64,000 bases of DNA, taken from contig NZ_PGFH01000001.1 of assembly GCF_002797685.1 (NCBI RefSeq), positions 62,001 through 126,000 of the forward strand. The letters run 5' to 3'. Below the pieces are notes generated by a model. That model ran no database searches. It worked only from the letters and a program-made list of their open reading frames with translations, and had not been told where the DNA came from. The position numbers and the translations under genes were made by a program. This DNA is from Salinibacterium amurskyense. GTDB lineage: Bacteria; Actinomycetota; Actinomycetes; Actinomycetales; Microbacteriaceae. Position 1 is the first letter of the stretch. Every line of letters begins with the position of its first letter. Positions 43,121 to 52,269 of this stretch are shown here, in pieces.

Positions 43121-44071
43121 ATGACCACTCTCACCGAACGCCAGTCGGCGTCGTCGCCGAAAGCACCACGACGGCGCCCCCGCTGGATGAAGCTGCCGAG
43201 CTTCGCCCTCGCGATCCCCGCGTGGGCGTGGCTGTTCGCCTTCTTCGTCGCGCCCGTCGCGCTCGTGGTGTGGTTCAGCTTCGGCTACAAACCCGGCATT
43301 TTCGGAACCCACGCCAACGACGTGCTGTCTTTCGACCGCTACGCCGAGGCGCTGTCTCCGACGTTCTTTGCCACGTTCCAGAACACGCTGTGGGTGGGAG
43401 TGGTCGGCACGCTTATCTGCCTGGCCATCTCCATCCCATTCGCGTACTGGCTCGCGTTCAAGGCTCCGGTTTCTCGTCGCGGCATCCTGCTCGCAATGGT
43501 CATGATTCCGTTTTGGACGAACTTTTTGGTTCGCACGATCGGTTGGCAGATCATCTTGGCTCCGAGCGGCGTTCTCTCTGAGGCGCTGCAATCAATCGGT
43601 GCGCTCGATGAGCCGCTGGAGATTCTGTTCACCCGCACGGCCGTACTCATCGGTGTGGTGTACAACTACTTGCCGCTCATGATTCTGCCGATGTTCGTTG
43701 CTTTCGACCGCGTCGCGCTGCCGATGCGGGAAGCGAGCAAAGACCTCGGTGCTGGGCGCTGGTCGACTCTCTTCAACGTGACGCTCCCGCTGGCTAAGCC
43801 CGGCATCGTCGTGGGCATCCTGCTTGTGTACATCCCCCTGATGGGCGACTACATCACGGCAACCGTGCTCGGTGGTGCCAAGGGGAACATGGCTGGCCAG
43901 ATGGTCGCCAACCAGTTCCAGACCGCTCAAAACTGGGCACTGGGATCGGCGATGGCTGTTGTTCTCGTGCTGACAATTCTCACCACGGTGGCAATTGCCG
44001 CCCTCATCTCCTGGCTCGCGGCATGGCCGTTGCGCGCCAATCAGAAACTCGTGTTGGGAGACAAGTCATGA
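43121..44071 (+). CDS. Polyamine-type ABC importer, permease B
   Basis: This 316-residue PotB/PotH-like permease has six hydrophobic segments and the EAA-type loop REASKDLGAGRWSTLFNVTLPLAKPGIVVGILLV near residues 205-240. The cytoplasmic N terminus is Arg/Lys/Pro-rich. It overlaps the next permease gene by 4 bases (ATGA). Confidence 0.86.
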   Translation: MTTLTERQSASSPKAPRRRPRWMKLPSFALAIPAWAWLFAFFVAPVALVVWFSFGYKPGIFGTHANDVLSFDRYAEALSPTFFATFQNTLWVGVVGTLICLAISIPFAYWLAFKAPVSRRGILLAMVMIPFWTNFLVRTIGWQIILAPSGVLSEALQSIGALDEPLEILFTRTAVLIGVVYNYLPLMILPMFVAFDRVALPMREASKDLGAGRWSTLFNVTLPLAKPGIVVGILLVYIPLMGDYITATVLGGAKGNMAGQMVANQFQTAQNWALGSAMAVVLVLTILTTVAIAALISWLAAWPLRANQKLVLGDKS

Positions 44072-44910
44072 AGCGACTAGCCCTGACAGACCTTTCGCTC
44101 AAGGTGTGGGCAGTGATCGTGTTCGCGTTCCTCTTTGCGCCGATTGCCGTCATCATCATCTACTCGTTCAACGAGGGGCGCTTGCTGGTCGCGTGGAACG
44201 AATTCGGCTTCGGCTCGTTCGCTGCCATCGTCACCAAGCCAGCGATTACGGATGCCGTGATGGTGTCGATCCAGACCGGTTTTGTTGCCGCTCTCATCGC
44301 TACCGCTCTCGGCACGATGGCGGGCGTTGCGCTCGCCCGTCGCGCTGGCAAGTGGGCAGCACCGTTCTTGCTGCTTCTCGTGCTCGTCACGGTGACCCCC
44401 GAGATTGTGGATGCCGTTTCGCTCTTGCCGTGGATGGTGTTCCTGGGTCAAGACCTGGGTCTCAGCATCTTCGACAACGGCCTCGTTCGCCTCGTCGTCG
44501 GCCACTCACTCTTCGCGACCGCTGTCGTGGCGTACATCGTGCGCTCGCGCCTCGTGGGCATCGACGAAAGCTTGGAGGAGGCCGCGGCAGACCTTTACGC
44601 TCCGCCGTTCAAGCGTTTCACGCAGATCACTCTCCCGCTCGTGATGCCCGCCGTTCTCGCGGGTGGGCTGCTCTCGTTCACTCTCAGCCTCGACAACACA
44701 ATCGTGTCGGCCTTCGTACAGGTTTCCGGTTCAACACCGTGGCCCGTCTACGTGCTGAGTGCCGTGCGCACGGGCTTGCGCCCCGAGATTGCGGCGGTCT
44801 CGACGATCATGCTGCTGCTGACGCTGCTGGCTCTCGGGCTCGTGGCGTACGTCTTGCGTCGTGCTGGCGATTCCGCCACCGACATCGCCAAGACCGTGGG
44901 CGGCGGCTAA
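44068..44910 (+). CDS. Polyamine-type ABC importer, permease C
   Basis: This 280-residue PotC/PotI-like permease has six hydrophobic segments and the loop LEEAAADLYAPPFKRFTQITLPLVMPAVLAGGLLSFTLSLDNTIVSAFV, which includes the EAA motif. I start at 44068, where GGGAG lies 8 bases upstream and ATGA couples it to the previous gene. The longer frame from 44023 overlaps the permease B coding region. Confidence 0.86.
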   Translation: MKRLALTDLSLKVWAVIVFAFLFAPIAVIIIYSFNEGRLLVAWNEFGFGSFAAIVTKPAITDAVMVSIQTGFVAALIATALGTMAGVALARRAGKWAAPFLLLLVLVTVTPEIVDAVSLLPWMVFLGQDLGLSIFDNGLVRLVVGHSLFATAVVAYIVRSRLVGIDESLEEAAADLYAPPFKRFTQITLPLVMPAVLAGGLLSFTLSLDNTIVSAFVQVSGSTPWPVYVLSAVRTGLRPEIAAVSTIMLLLTLLALGLVAYVLRRAGDSATDIAKTVGGG

Positions 44911-44964
44911 ACCACTCGCGCCTCACCTGCCTCGTTTCGAACGAACCAGAAAGTGCACGAAATT

Positions 44965-46635
44965 ATGACGTTTGCTGACCTCGTTTTCACCGGCGGCGCT
45001 GTCTTCACGGCGACCGGCAGCGAGCCGATGCTCGGCAGTGTCGCTGTGGCTGACGGCCGCATCGTTGCCGTCAGTCGCGATGCCGCTGGCTATGCGGCCG
45101 TGCGCGATCTCATCGGCCCCGACACCGAGGTCATCGACCTCGATGGCAAGCTGTTGATCCCCGGATTTCAGGATGCCCACGTGCACGCCGTGTGGGGCGG
45201 GCTCGACCTCATCCGCTGCGATCTCTCCGAGGACTCGACGCGCGATGAGTACGTAGCGCGGCTGTCGAACTATGCCGCGGCGAACCCCGAGCTCGAGTGG
45301 ATTCTGGGCGGTGGCTGGAACATGTCGGCCTTCCCCGGTGGCACGCCAACGGCATCCGATCTCGACCTGGCAGTTGCCGACCGCCCCGCGTTCATCCCGA
45401 ACCGCGACGGCCATGGCGCCTGGGTGAACTCGCGCGCGCTTGAGCTTGCTGGCATCACCGCCGAGACTCCCGACCCTGCCGATGGCCGCATCGAGCGCGA
45501 CGCCGACGGTAACCCCACCGGCACGCTGCACGAGGGCGCGATGTCGCTCGTGAATGCGCTGCTGCCCGAAACCTCGCCCGAAGATTATGCTCGCGCGCTT
45601 CTGATTGGCCAAGAGTATTTGCACTCGCTCGGCATCACCGCGTGGCAAGACGCCATCTTGGGCGGTTACGGGGATGCCGGCGACGCCACTCCCGCGTACA
45701 TGGCTGCGGCCGAGTCGGGCGACCTCACCGCTCGCGTGGTCGGAGCCCTCTGGTGGGATCGCACGCGTGGCCCCGAACAGATTCCCGAACTGGTGATGCG
45801 CCGCGAGAAGAACGCTGCCGGGCGCTTCGCCGCGACGAGCGTGAAGATCATGCAAGACGGCGTTGCCGAGAATTTCACGGCCGCCATGCTGGAGCCCTAC
45901 CTCGACGGCTGTGGCCACCACACCGACAACTCGGGCATCTCCTTCGTCGATGCCGCCCAGCTGATCTCGAACGTCACCGAACTCGATGCGCTCGGCTTCC
46001 AAGTGCACTTTCACGCCATCGGCGACCGCGCGGTTCGCGAGTGCCTCGACGCGGTCGAAGCAGCGCGAGCGATCAACGGGCCCAACGACAACCGTCACCA
46101 CATTGCGCACCTGCAGGTCGTGCATCCGGATGACGTTCACCGCTTCGCCGAGTTGGGCGTCACCGCCAACCTGCAGTCGTACTGGGCTGCGCTCGAACCG
46201 CAGATGGTCGACCTGACCCTGCCGTTCTTGGGTGACCCGCGCAGCTCGTGGCAGTACCCGTGGGCCGACCTGCACCGGGCCGGAACGCACTTGGCCTCGG
46301 GCAGCGACTGGTCAGTATCGAGCCCTGACCCGATGGCGGCCATCCACGTTGCCGTGAATCGCATCGCAGCTCCCGGCCACGAAGAGGGCGAGTACGACGC
46401 GTTCTTGCCCGAGCAAAGCATCGACCTGCTGACCGCCATGACCGCGTACACCGCGGGCTCGGCCTTCACCAATCACTTGGATGAGACGGGAACGATCGAG
46501 GTCGGCAAGCTTGCCGACCTGGTCGTTCTCGATCGCAACCCCTTCGCGGGTGCCAAAGCCGACATCGGCCGCACCCGCACTGAGCAGACGTTCGTCGAAG
46601 GCGAGCGCGTGTACCGCGCGCCCGCGCAACCATAA
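44965..46635 (+). CDS. Amidohydrolase (YtcJ-like)
   Basis: The roughly 556-residue protein is an amidohydrolase-3/YtcJ-type metallohydrolase. The N-terminal metal site is PGFQDAHVHAVWGG, further ligands are expected in QVHFHAIGDRAVRECLD and HLQVVHPDDVHRFAELG, and the closing Asp is in LASGSDWSVSSPDP. Substrates of this broad family include cyclic amides and N-formyl or N-acyl amines. It follows the importer by 54 bases and precedes an amine-oxidase-like gene, so it may process an imported amide. The start may instead be the GTG at 44953. Confidence 0.8.
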   Translation: MTFADLVFTGGAVFTATGSEPMLGSVAVADGRIVAVSRDAAGYAAVRDLIGPDTEVIDLDGKLLIPGFQDAHVHAVWGGLDLIRCDLSEDSTRDEYVARLSNYAAANPELEWILGGGWNMSAFPGGTPTASDLDLAVADRPAFIPNRDGHGAWVNSRALELAGITAETPDPADGRIERDADGNPTGTLHEGAMSLVNALLPETSPEDYARALLIGQEYLHSLGITAWQDAILGGYGDAGDATPAYMAAAESGDLTARVVGALWWDRTRGPEQIPELVMRREKNAAGRFAATSVKIMQDGVAENFTAAMLEPYLDGCGHHTDNSGISFVDAAQLISNVTELDALGFQVHFHAIGDRAVRECLDAVEAARAINGPNDNRHHIAHLQVVHPDDVHRFAELGVTANLQSYWAALEPQMVDLTLPFLGDPRSSWQYPWADLHRAGTHLASGSDWSVSSPDPMAAIHVAVNRIAAPGHEEGEYDAFLPEQSIDLLTAMTAYTAGSAFTNHLDETGTIEVGKLADLVVLDRNPFAGAKADIGRTRTEQTFVEGERVYRAPAQP

Positions 46636-46669
46636 AGCTCGCCGCCCCGGCGAGAGAGGAAAGTGCCCC

Positions 46670-48097
46670 ATGGGCAAAGTAGTGTTCGAAAGAAATGTGC
46701 CAGCGGCATCCGTGATCAGCCACTCCCTTGAGGGTTCGATTCACAAGCCGTTCTGGATTGATGATGTCGCCGGCGCGCGCACGTTCAGTGCGCTGCAGGG
46801 TGACGTTAAAGCCGACCTCGCCGTTGTGGGAGGAGGATATCTCGGCCTCTGGACTGCGGTGCTCGCCAAGCAGCGCAATCCTGATGCTCGCGTTGTGCTG
46901 CTCGAAGCCCGCGAACTCGGCTGGGCCGCCTCGGGCCGCAACGGTGGTTTCTGCGAAGCTAGCCTCACCCACGGCGAAGAGAACGGTCTGAGCCGTTGGC
47001 CGACCGAGTACAACCAGCTCGAACGCCTCGGCCTGCAGAACCTCGATGAGATCGAGGAGACCGTCACGACCCTCAACCTCGATGTCGACTTCGAGCGTAC
47101 CGGTTCCCTCGACCTCGCTATTGAAGAGCACGAAATCGAGTGGCTCACCGAGACCGAGACCAACGACGACACCGTCTTTCTCGACGAGGCCGCCGTGCGC
47201 GCCGAAGTGAACTCGCCCACCTACCTCGCTGCCATCTGGAACAAGCGCATCAACGCGATCATTCACCCCGCCAAGCTCGTTCATGAGCTGGCGCGAGTCG
47301 CGAGCGAACTCGGCGTGGAGATCTTTGAGAACTCGCCCGTTCGTGAAGTGGAGACATCCGGTGGACCCACGGATGCCGCAGTCGTGCACAGCAAGCATGG
47401 TCGCGTTCACGCCGCCAAGGTTGCGCTCGCGACTAACGCTTTCCCGTCGTTGCTGAAGCGCACGCGCCTGCACACGGTGCCCGTCTATGACTATGTGCTC
47501 ATGACGGAACCCTTGAGCCCCGAGCAGCTTGCCTCGATCGGGTGGTCGAACCGCCAGGGCCTCGCGGATATGGCGAACCAGTTCCACTACTACCGTTTGA
47601 GTGCTGACAACCGCATTCTGTTCGGTGGCTATGACGCGATTTACCACTACGGCCGCAAGGTTCGCGACGAGTATGAGAACCGTCCCGAGAGCTTTGAGAA
47701 GCTCGCGAGTCACTTCTTTACGACGTTCCCGCAATTGGAAGGTCTCAAGTTCAGCCACCGCTGGGCAGGCGCGATTGACGCGTCGACTCAGTTCAGTGCG
47801 TTCTTCGGTCTGGCTCGCAAGGGCCGTGTCGCGTACTCGGCCGGTTTCACCGGACTGGGTGTTGGCGCGACACGCTTTGCCGCTCAGGTCATGCTCGACA
47901 AGCTCGACGGCCTCACGACCGAGCGTACCGAGCTGGAGATGGTGAAGAAGCTGCCGCTGCCGTTCCCGCCCGAGCCGATCGCTTCGATGGGTATCAATGC
48001 CACGCGCTGGTCCCTCGATCGCGCCGACCACAACAAGGGTCGCCGCAACGTGATTCTGAAGACGCTGGATGCTCTAGGCCTTGGCTTCGATTCGTAA
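46670..48097 (+). CDS. FAD-dependent amine oxidase-like protein
   Basis: The 475-residue protein has a dinucleotide-binding motif VVGGGYLGLWTAVLAK near residues 44-59 and the DAO-fold segments GWAASGRNGGFCEASL and FTGLGVGATRFAAQVMLDKL. It resembles gamma-glutamylputrescine oxidase (PuuB) and other D-amino-acid-oxidase-fold enzymes. It would oxidise the amine brought in by the importer. I start at 46670 with GAGAGGAAAG upstream; the open frame begins inside the previous gene. Confidence 0.82.
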   Translation: MGKVVFERNVPAASVISHSLEGSIHKPFWIDDVAGARTFSALQGDVKADLAVVGGGYLGLWTAVLAKQRNPDARVVLLEARELGWAASGRNGGFCEASLTHGEENGLSRWPTEYNQLERLGLQNLDEIEETVTTLNLDVDFERTGSLDLAIEEHEIEWLTETETNDDTVFLDEAAVRAEVNSPTYLAAIWNKRINAIIHPAKLVHELARVASELGVEIFENSPVREVETSGGPTDAAVVHSKHGRVHAAKVALATNAFPSLLKRTRLHTVPVYDYVLMTEPLSPEQLASIGWSNRQGLADMANQFHYYRLSADNRILFGGYDAIYHYGRKVRDEYENRPESFEKLASHFFTTFPQLEGLKFSHRWAGAIDASTQFSAFFGLARKGRVAYSAGFTGLGVGATRFAAQVMLDKLDGLTTERTELEMVKKLPLPFPPEPIASMGINATRWSLDRADHNKGRRNVILKTLDALGLGFDS

Positions 48098-48158
48098 GCG
48101 TTTCAGTTCGTAGCTTCTGACGCTGTAGCGGGGGTGCCGTTCGGCACCTGAAAGTCAC

Positions 48159-48196
48159 CTGTAATAACTTGCACAGTACTGTGCAAGTTATTACAG
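48159..48196. promoter_or_regulatory. Perfect 38-bp palindrome before TetR gene
   Basis: Left arm CTGTAATAACTTGCACAGT (48159-48177) is followed at once by its exact complement (48178-48196), with no loop. It ends 7 bases before the TetR start and covers any promoter there, so it is probably the TetR operator and autoregulatory. Confidence 0.85.
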
Positions 48197-48203
48197 TGAG
48201 GGC

Positions 48204-48860
48204 ATGACCACCCCCGCTCCTCGTCGCCCACGCCAGGACGCCGTCGATAACCGCGCCGGCATTCTGAGCGCTGCGACCACCGCGATTGCGCACGACCCTC
48301 AAGCCTCGATCGACACCATTGCCCGCAGCGCTGGCCTCTCGCGCCGCGCTCTCTACGGCCACTTCGCCGACCGCAACGCACTCGTCACCGAGATCATCGA
48401 CGCGGGCGCCGAACGCTTCAACCGCATCGCCCTCAGCGTCACCGACCCCGATGCCCAGCTCGCCCTTGCGCGACTCACCTCGTTGCTCTGGCAAGAGGCC
48501 GCGCACGTTCAGGTTGCGGCATCCATCGCCCTCGACGACGCTCACCTCGCCTCCACCGGCAAGGCTCTCGCGCCGCTGCGGGCCGCCGTCGCCGCGATTC
48601 TGCAGCGCGGGCAAGACGACAACACTCTGCGCACCGATGTGGATGTTGCCACGCTCGCCCGCCTCGTCGAAGAGGCCGCCCGTGCCGCCATCACTCGCGT
48701 TGATGCCGCCCTGCCCGAAGCGCGTTCGCTCGCCGTGCGCACCACGCTCAGCATGGCTGGCCTCTCGTGGCGTGAAACCGTCGCGCTGCTCGAGCAGCAT
48801 CCCGAGATCCTCGGCGACCCTGCCGCGGATGCCGCACCAGCAACCGACGTCGAACGCTGA
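48204..48860 (+). CDS. TetR-family regulator
   Basis: The 218-residue protein has the TetR HTH (ILSAATTAIAHDPQASIDTIARSAGLSRRALYGHFADRNALVTEI, residues about 20-64) and a helical ligand-binding domain. The ATG is only 7 bases from the palindrome and its apparent GAGGG is too close for a normal ribosome binding site; the transcript may be leaderless. It is translationally coupled to the ATPase-like gene (ATG overlaps TGA) and so forms an operon with it and the YhgE-like gene. Confidence 0.85.
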   Translation: MTTPAPRRPRQDAVDNRAGILSAATTAIAHDPQASIDTIARSAGLSRRALYGHFADRNALVTEIIDAGAERFNRIALSVTDPDAQLALARLTSLLWQEAAHVQVAASIALDDAHLASTGKALAPLRAAVAAILQRGQDDNTLRTDVDVATLARLVEEAARAAITRVDAALPEARSLAVRTTLSMAGLSWRETVALLEQHPEILGDPAADAAPATDVER

Positions 48861-49567
48861 TGCGGGCCGAACTCAGCGGCGTCACTCAGGGTCGCAACGC
48901 CGAAGACTTGCCCGCGACATCCACGAACTTCGCCAGCGGCAGCGTGACGCTGGCCGTCGCTGAAACCGAGCAGCGCCCTACCGTTCTTGGCCTTATCGCG
49001 TCTGGTCGCATGCGCCCCTCGACTGGCACCGTCACGATCGACGGGCGAGCGGATGCCCGAGCGCTCCGTCGTCGTGTTGCTCTTGTTGACGCTCCCGGCG
49101 TCTCTGACCCGGATGCCGGAGTACCGCTCGTGGGCGTCGTCGCCGAAGAGCTGATGTTCGCTGGCCAGCGCGCCGACCCGCTCGCCGCGCGCCGCTGGCT
49201 GGATGAGCGGGGCCTTCGCCACCTCACCTCCACCGCCATTGCGGACATCGAGCCCACGACGCGCTTGCGGGTGCTGTGTGAGCTTGCTGTGCTGCGCCCG
49301 CACGTCGAGGGTCTGGTCGTGACGGCACCCGATCGTCACGGCGGCCAGCCACTCGACTGGTGGACACTGTTTGGCGAGTTCGCCGACCGTGGCTTTGCCG
49401 TGCTGGCGGTTGCCGGTCGCGCTTCGGAGTGGGCGATCACGCACGCCGATGTGATCCTGCGAGCTGAAGCCGCCGAGCAAACCCTGCGCAACAGCCTCGG
49501 AGCATTTGATGAACGTACCGCCGCCTGGGCCCAAAGTGGCGGCGGCGTAGGAGTAGAAAACGCATGA
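48860..49567 (+). CDS. Degenerate ABC-type ATPase-like protein
   Basis: The 235-residue protein follows the length and strand order of an ABC ATPase but has lost its motifs. The Walker A position (residues 31-45) reads LAVAETEQRPTVLGL instead of GxxGxGKS/T. The signature region is EPTTRLRV in place of LSGGQ, and the Walker B position is GLVVTAPD without DE. It overlaps the YhgE-like gene by 4 bases. It is probably a non-hydrolysing partner of that membrane protein. Confidence 0.6.
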   Translation: MRAELSGVTQGRNAEDLPATSTNFASGSVTLAVAETEQRPTVLGLIASGRMRPSTGTVTIDGRADARALRRRVALVDAPGVSDPDAGVPLVGVVAEELMFAGQRADPLAARRWLDERGLRHLTSTAIADIEPTTRLRVLCELAVLRPHVEGLVVTAPDRHGGQPLDWWTLFGEFADRGFAVLAVAGRASEWAITHADVILRAEAAEQTLRNSLGAFDERTAAWAQSGGGVGVENA

Positions 49568-51423
49568 AGGTTCCCTCCATGATCGCCGCTGAACTGCGGC
49601 GACTCACCTCGTCACGCATGGCCATGCTGGCCTTGCTCGCGCTCATGCTCGTGCCGGTGCTCTACGGCGGCGTGTATCTCTGGGCAAACCAAGACCCGTA
49701 CGGCAGCTTCGCAGAAGTTCCCGTCGGGCTTGTCGTCACCGACGATGGGGTGCCCGCCGATGGCGATACCGAGGCCGTGAACTACGGCCACGAAGTCGCC
49801 AATGATCTCCTCAAGGGCAACGACTTTGAGTGGCACGTGCTCACTCCCGGCGAAGCTGAAACGGCCCTCGCCGAGGGTAGCGTCGACTTCACCGTCACGA
49901 TCCCCCACGACTTCTCGGATGCCCTCACTTCCATCGGGGGCACCGACCCGCATCAAGCTGAGATCGACCTCGAAACCAACGACGCCAATAACTACCTCGC
50001 GTCCACGATTGGCAAGCAGGCTGTGGAACAGATTCGGCGCTCGGTAGCGGAACTCGTGGGAGAAGAAGCGGCCGGCACTTTGCTCACGGCTATCTCTGAC
50101 ATCCGCTCTGAACTGTCGGATGCCACCGATGGCGCTTCGCAGTTGCTCGACGGCTCGCGCGACGCCGTTTCGGGCGCCGATGAACTATCGGATGGCGCGA
50201 GCACGCTCGCCTCGGGATTGACCGAACTCAGCGCCGCGACCAGCAGCCTCGCCAGCGGAGCCGACCAGCTTTCTGCCGGAGCCGCCCAGGTCGCTGGCGG
50301 CAACACCGAGCTTGCCGGTTACGCCGATCGTGCGGGCACAGCCGCCCAAACCATTGCGGATGCTCTGCCCACCGCTCGCGCCGACCTCGTCACCGCGCTC
50401 ACCGAGCAGGGCCTCGACGCCACTCAGATCGACGAGGTGCTCTCTGCCCTCGCCCCCCTCAGTGATCGCATCGCGGAGGGCAACGGCACCGTGCAGTCCG
50501 CGGTGGCTCAGGTCGATGAACTCGCCGCGGGCGCGAACACGCTCGCGAGTAGCGCGGCTGAGCTCGCCTCGGGGGCGCAGCAGATTGCCACAGCGACCGG
50601 CAGCGCGACATCCGGAGCATCGCAACTCAGCGCTGGCGTCAGCACTCTCGAAAGCGGACTCTCCACGCTCTCCGACGGCACCGCCGAATTGCGCGACGGC
50701 CTCGCGAGCGGCGTGGAGGCACTGCCCGATTCCAGCGCCGACCTTCGCGCCCTGCAAGCCGAAGCCATCGCTGATCCGGTCGCCGTCGAGTCAAGTTCCG
50801 TGACCGCTGCCGGCAACTATGGCGCCGGGCTCGCACCGTTCTTCAGCGCCCTAGCCGGCTGGATTGGAATCTACGCGCTGTTCCTCATCGTGAAGCCCGT
50901 CTCCAAGCGCGCCGTGACGGCCCTGCGGTCGCCGATCCGGGTCACCTTGGCTGGGTGGCTCACGCCCGCCATCCTGGGCGCGCTTCAAATGGTCGCCCTG
51001 TTCGGCATTCTCGCAATCGCGCTCGGCTTCAGCTTCACGCACCCCGTCGGCACCCTCGGCGTGATGGTGGCGGCGAGCTTCACCTACGCGGCGATCATCC
51101 TTGCCCTCAACATTTGGTTCGGCTCCGTCGGCCAGTTCTTGGGCCTCGTGCTCATGGTGCTGCAACTCGTGACCGCCGGCGGCACCTTCCCGTGGCAAAC
51201 TCTGCCTGCACCGCTGGCCGCCCTGCACCACATTCTGCCGATGGGCTACGTCGTGGATGCCATGCGCCAGCTCATGTACGGCGGCGACCTTGCGCGGGTC
51301 GGCACCGACGCTCTCGTGCTCGGCGCTTGGCTCGGTGGTGCCCTCATCTTCGCCGCGATCGGAGTGACCCGCATGACCCACCGCCGCACCCTGCGCGATC
51401 TGCAGCCCAGTCTCATAGGCTGA
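49564..51423 (+). CDS. YhgE/Pip-family membrane protein
   Basis: The 619-residue protein has one N-terminal membrane segment (residues 19-40), an extracytoplasmic domain beginning PYGSFAEVPVGLVVTDDG, and a long Ser/Ala/Gly-rich stretch of repeated LxxGAxxLxxG heptads (about residues 190-410). Five or six C-terminal segments of ABC-2 permease type follow. YhgE/Pip proteins relate to phage-infection proteins and to ESX/type VII-like or MmpL-like export systems. A TetR gene and a degenerate ATPase gene sit directly upstream. Confidence 0.82.
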   Translation: MKVPSMIAAELRRLTSSRMAMLALLALMLVPVLYGGVYLWANQDPYGSFAEVPVGLVVTDDGVPADGDTEAVNYGHEVANDLLKGNDFEWHVLTPGEAETALAEGSVDFTVTIPHDFSDALTSIGGTDPHQAEIDLETNDANNYLASTIGKQAVEQIRRSVAELVGEEAAGTLLTAISDIRSELSDATDGASQLLDGSRDAVSGADELSDGASTLASGLTELSAATSSLASGADQLSAGAAQVAGGNTELAGYADRAGTAAQTIADALPTARADLVTALTEQGLDATQIDEVLSALAPLSDRIAEGNGTVQSAVAQVDELAAGANTLASSAAELASGAQQIATATGSATSGASQLSAGVSTLESGLSTLSDGTAELRDGLASGVEALPDSSADLRALQAEAIADPVAVESSSVTAAGNYGAGLAPFFSALAGWIGIYALFLIVKPVSKRAVTALRSPIRVTLAGWLTPAILGALQMVALFGILAIALGFSFTHPVGTLGVMVAASFTYAAIILALNIWFGSVGQFLGLVLMVLQLVTAGGTFPWQTLPAPLAALHHILPMGYVVDAMRQLMYGGDLARVGTDALVLGAWLGGALIFAAIGVTRMTHRRTLRDLQPSLIG

Positions 51424-51427
51424 GCCC

Positions 51428-51784
51428 ATGACTGAACCCGCAGCGCTTCTCACCCCCGGCACGCCCCTCGCGGCGAGCGCCGTCCCCGTCGCCCACGAAG
51501 CCCTTGCGGCCGACGAGGTGGTGGAGGGCACTCCCACCGCGGGCTACGCCGTGCTCGACACCCTCGGCGACAGCGAGATCGGCGTCTGGGAGATGAGCGT
51601 GGGCACCGCAACAGACACCGAGGTCGATGAGGTCTTTGTCGTGATTAGCGGGCGCGCCAGCATCCATTACGCTGCGGATGATCGCACCGTCGTTGTCGGC
51701 CCCGGCGATGTTGTGCGGCTCACCGACGGCATGCAGACCACCTGGACCATCACCGAAACGCTGCGCAAGATCTACATCAGCTAG
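51428..51784 (+). CDS. Small cupin-fold protein
   Basis: The 118-residue protein has a cupin-like core DEVFVVISGRASIHYAADDRTVVVGPGDVVRLTDGMQTTWTITETLRKIYI. It lacks the usual HxH metal ligands. It resembles the (S)-ureidoglycine aminohydrolase-type or DUF861 cupins (WEMSVGTATDTEVDEVFVVISG and TWTITETLRKIYI). It follows the YhgE-like gene by 4 bases. Function is unknown. Confidence 0.72.
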   Translation: MTEPAALLTPGTPLAASAVPVAHEALAADEVVEGTPTAGYAVLDTLGDSEIGVWEMSVGTATDTEVDEVFVVISGRASIHYAADDRTVVVGPGDVVRLTDGMQTTWTITETLRKIYIS

Positions 51785-51838
51785 CGCGTAGGCCCGCTTG
51801 AGGCTGCTGCTGCGGCCCGGGTCGCGTACCGTAGAAGC

Positions 51839-52207
51839 ATGATTACGAAACGGGAAGCTGCGCTTCGCCTCGACATCCCTCTGGAGATGGCCACGAGGCA
51901 CGGCATTCCGTCGCGGATGTCGGATGCCGAGTTCGAAGAACTTGAAACCAACCCGCCAGCGTGGCTGGTTCAGTCGCGCGCCAACCGCACCGGCAAGCGC
52001 CCTGTGTGGATGCAGCTGACCTGCACGGTCTGCGGCTTCACGGAGGCGGCTCGCCCCAAGAAGTGGTGGCCCGCGTTCACGTACCTCTCGTGCGACTGGC
52101 ACTCCCCCACGGAGCTCCCCGAGCCTGCTGAGGGCGTGTACCGCTCAGAGATCGACGGCATCGGTAGTCGCTTCGTGGGCATCGTCGACGAAGCCGTTAA
52201 GTCCTGA
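51839..52207 (+). CDS. Hypothetical protein with Cys motif
   Basis: This 122-residue protein starts with a short HTH-like helix (KREAALRLDIPLEMATRHGI). It then shows LETNPPAWLVQSRANRTGKRPVW, slightly like DUF5997, and CTVCGF and SCDWH stretches that could bind zinc. A weak similarity to DUF5997 is all I can offer. Confidence 0.5.
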   Translation: MITKREAALRLDIPLEMATRHGIPSRMSDAEFEELETNPPAWLVQSRANRTGKRPVWMQLTCTVCGFTEAARPKKWWPAFTYLSCDWHSPTELPEPAEGVYRSEIDGIGSRFVGIVDEAVKS

Positions 52208-52269
52208 GCTGACTCCCCGGCGGCTAAGCCCTGAGCTGGCTCCCCGGCGGCGTTCGCACGGGCGCTGAG

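Noticed and set aside
46466-48031. A 521-codon minus-strand frame over the FAD oxidase gene
   Set aside because: It overlaps a dinucleotide-binding enzyme gene on the plus strand. It has no signal sequence, domain or start context.
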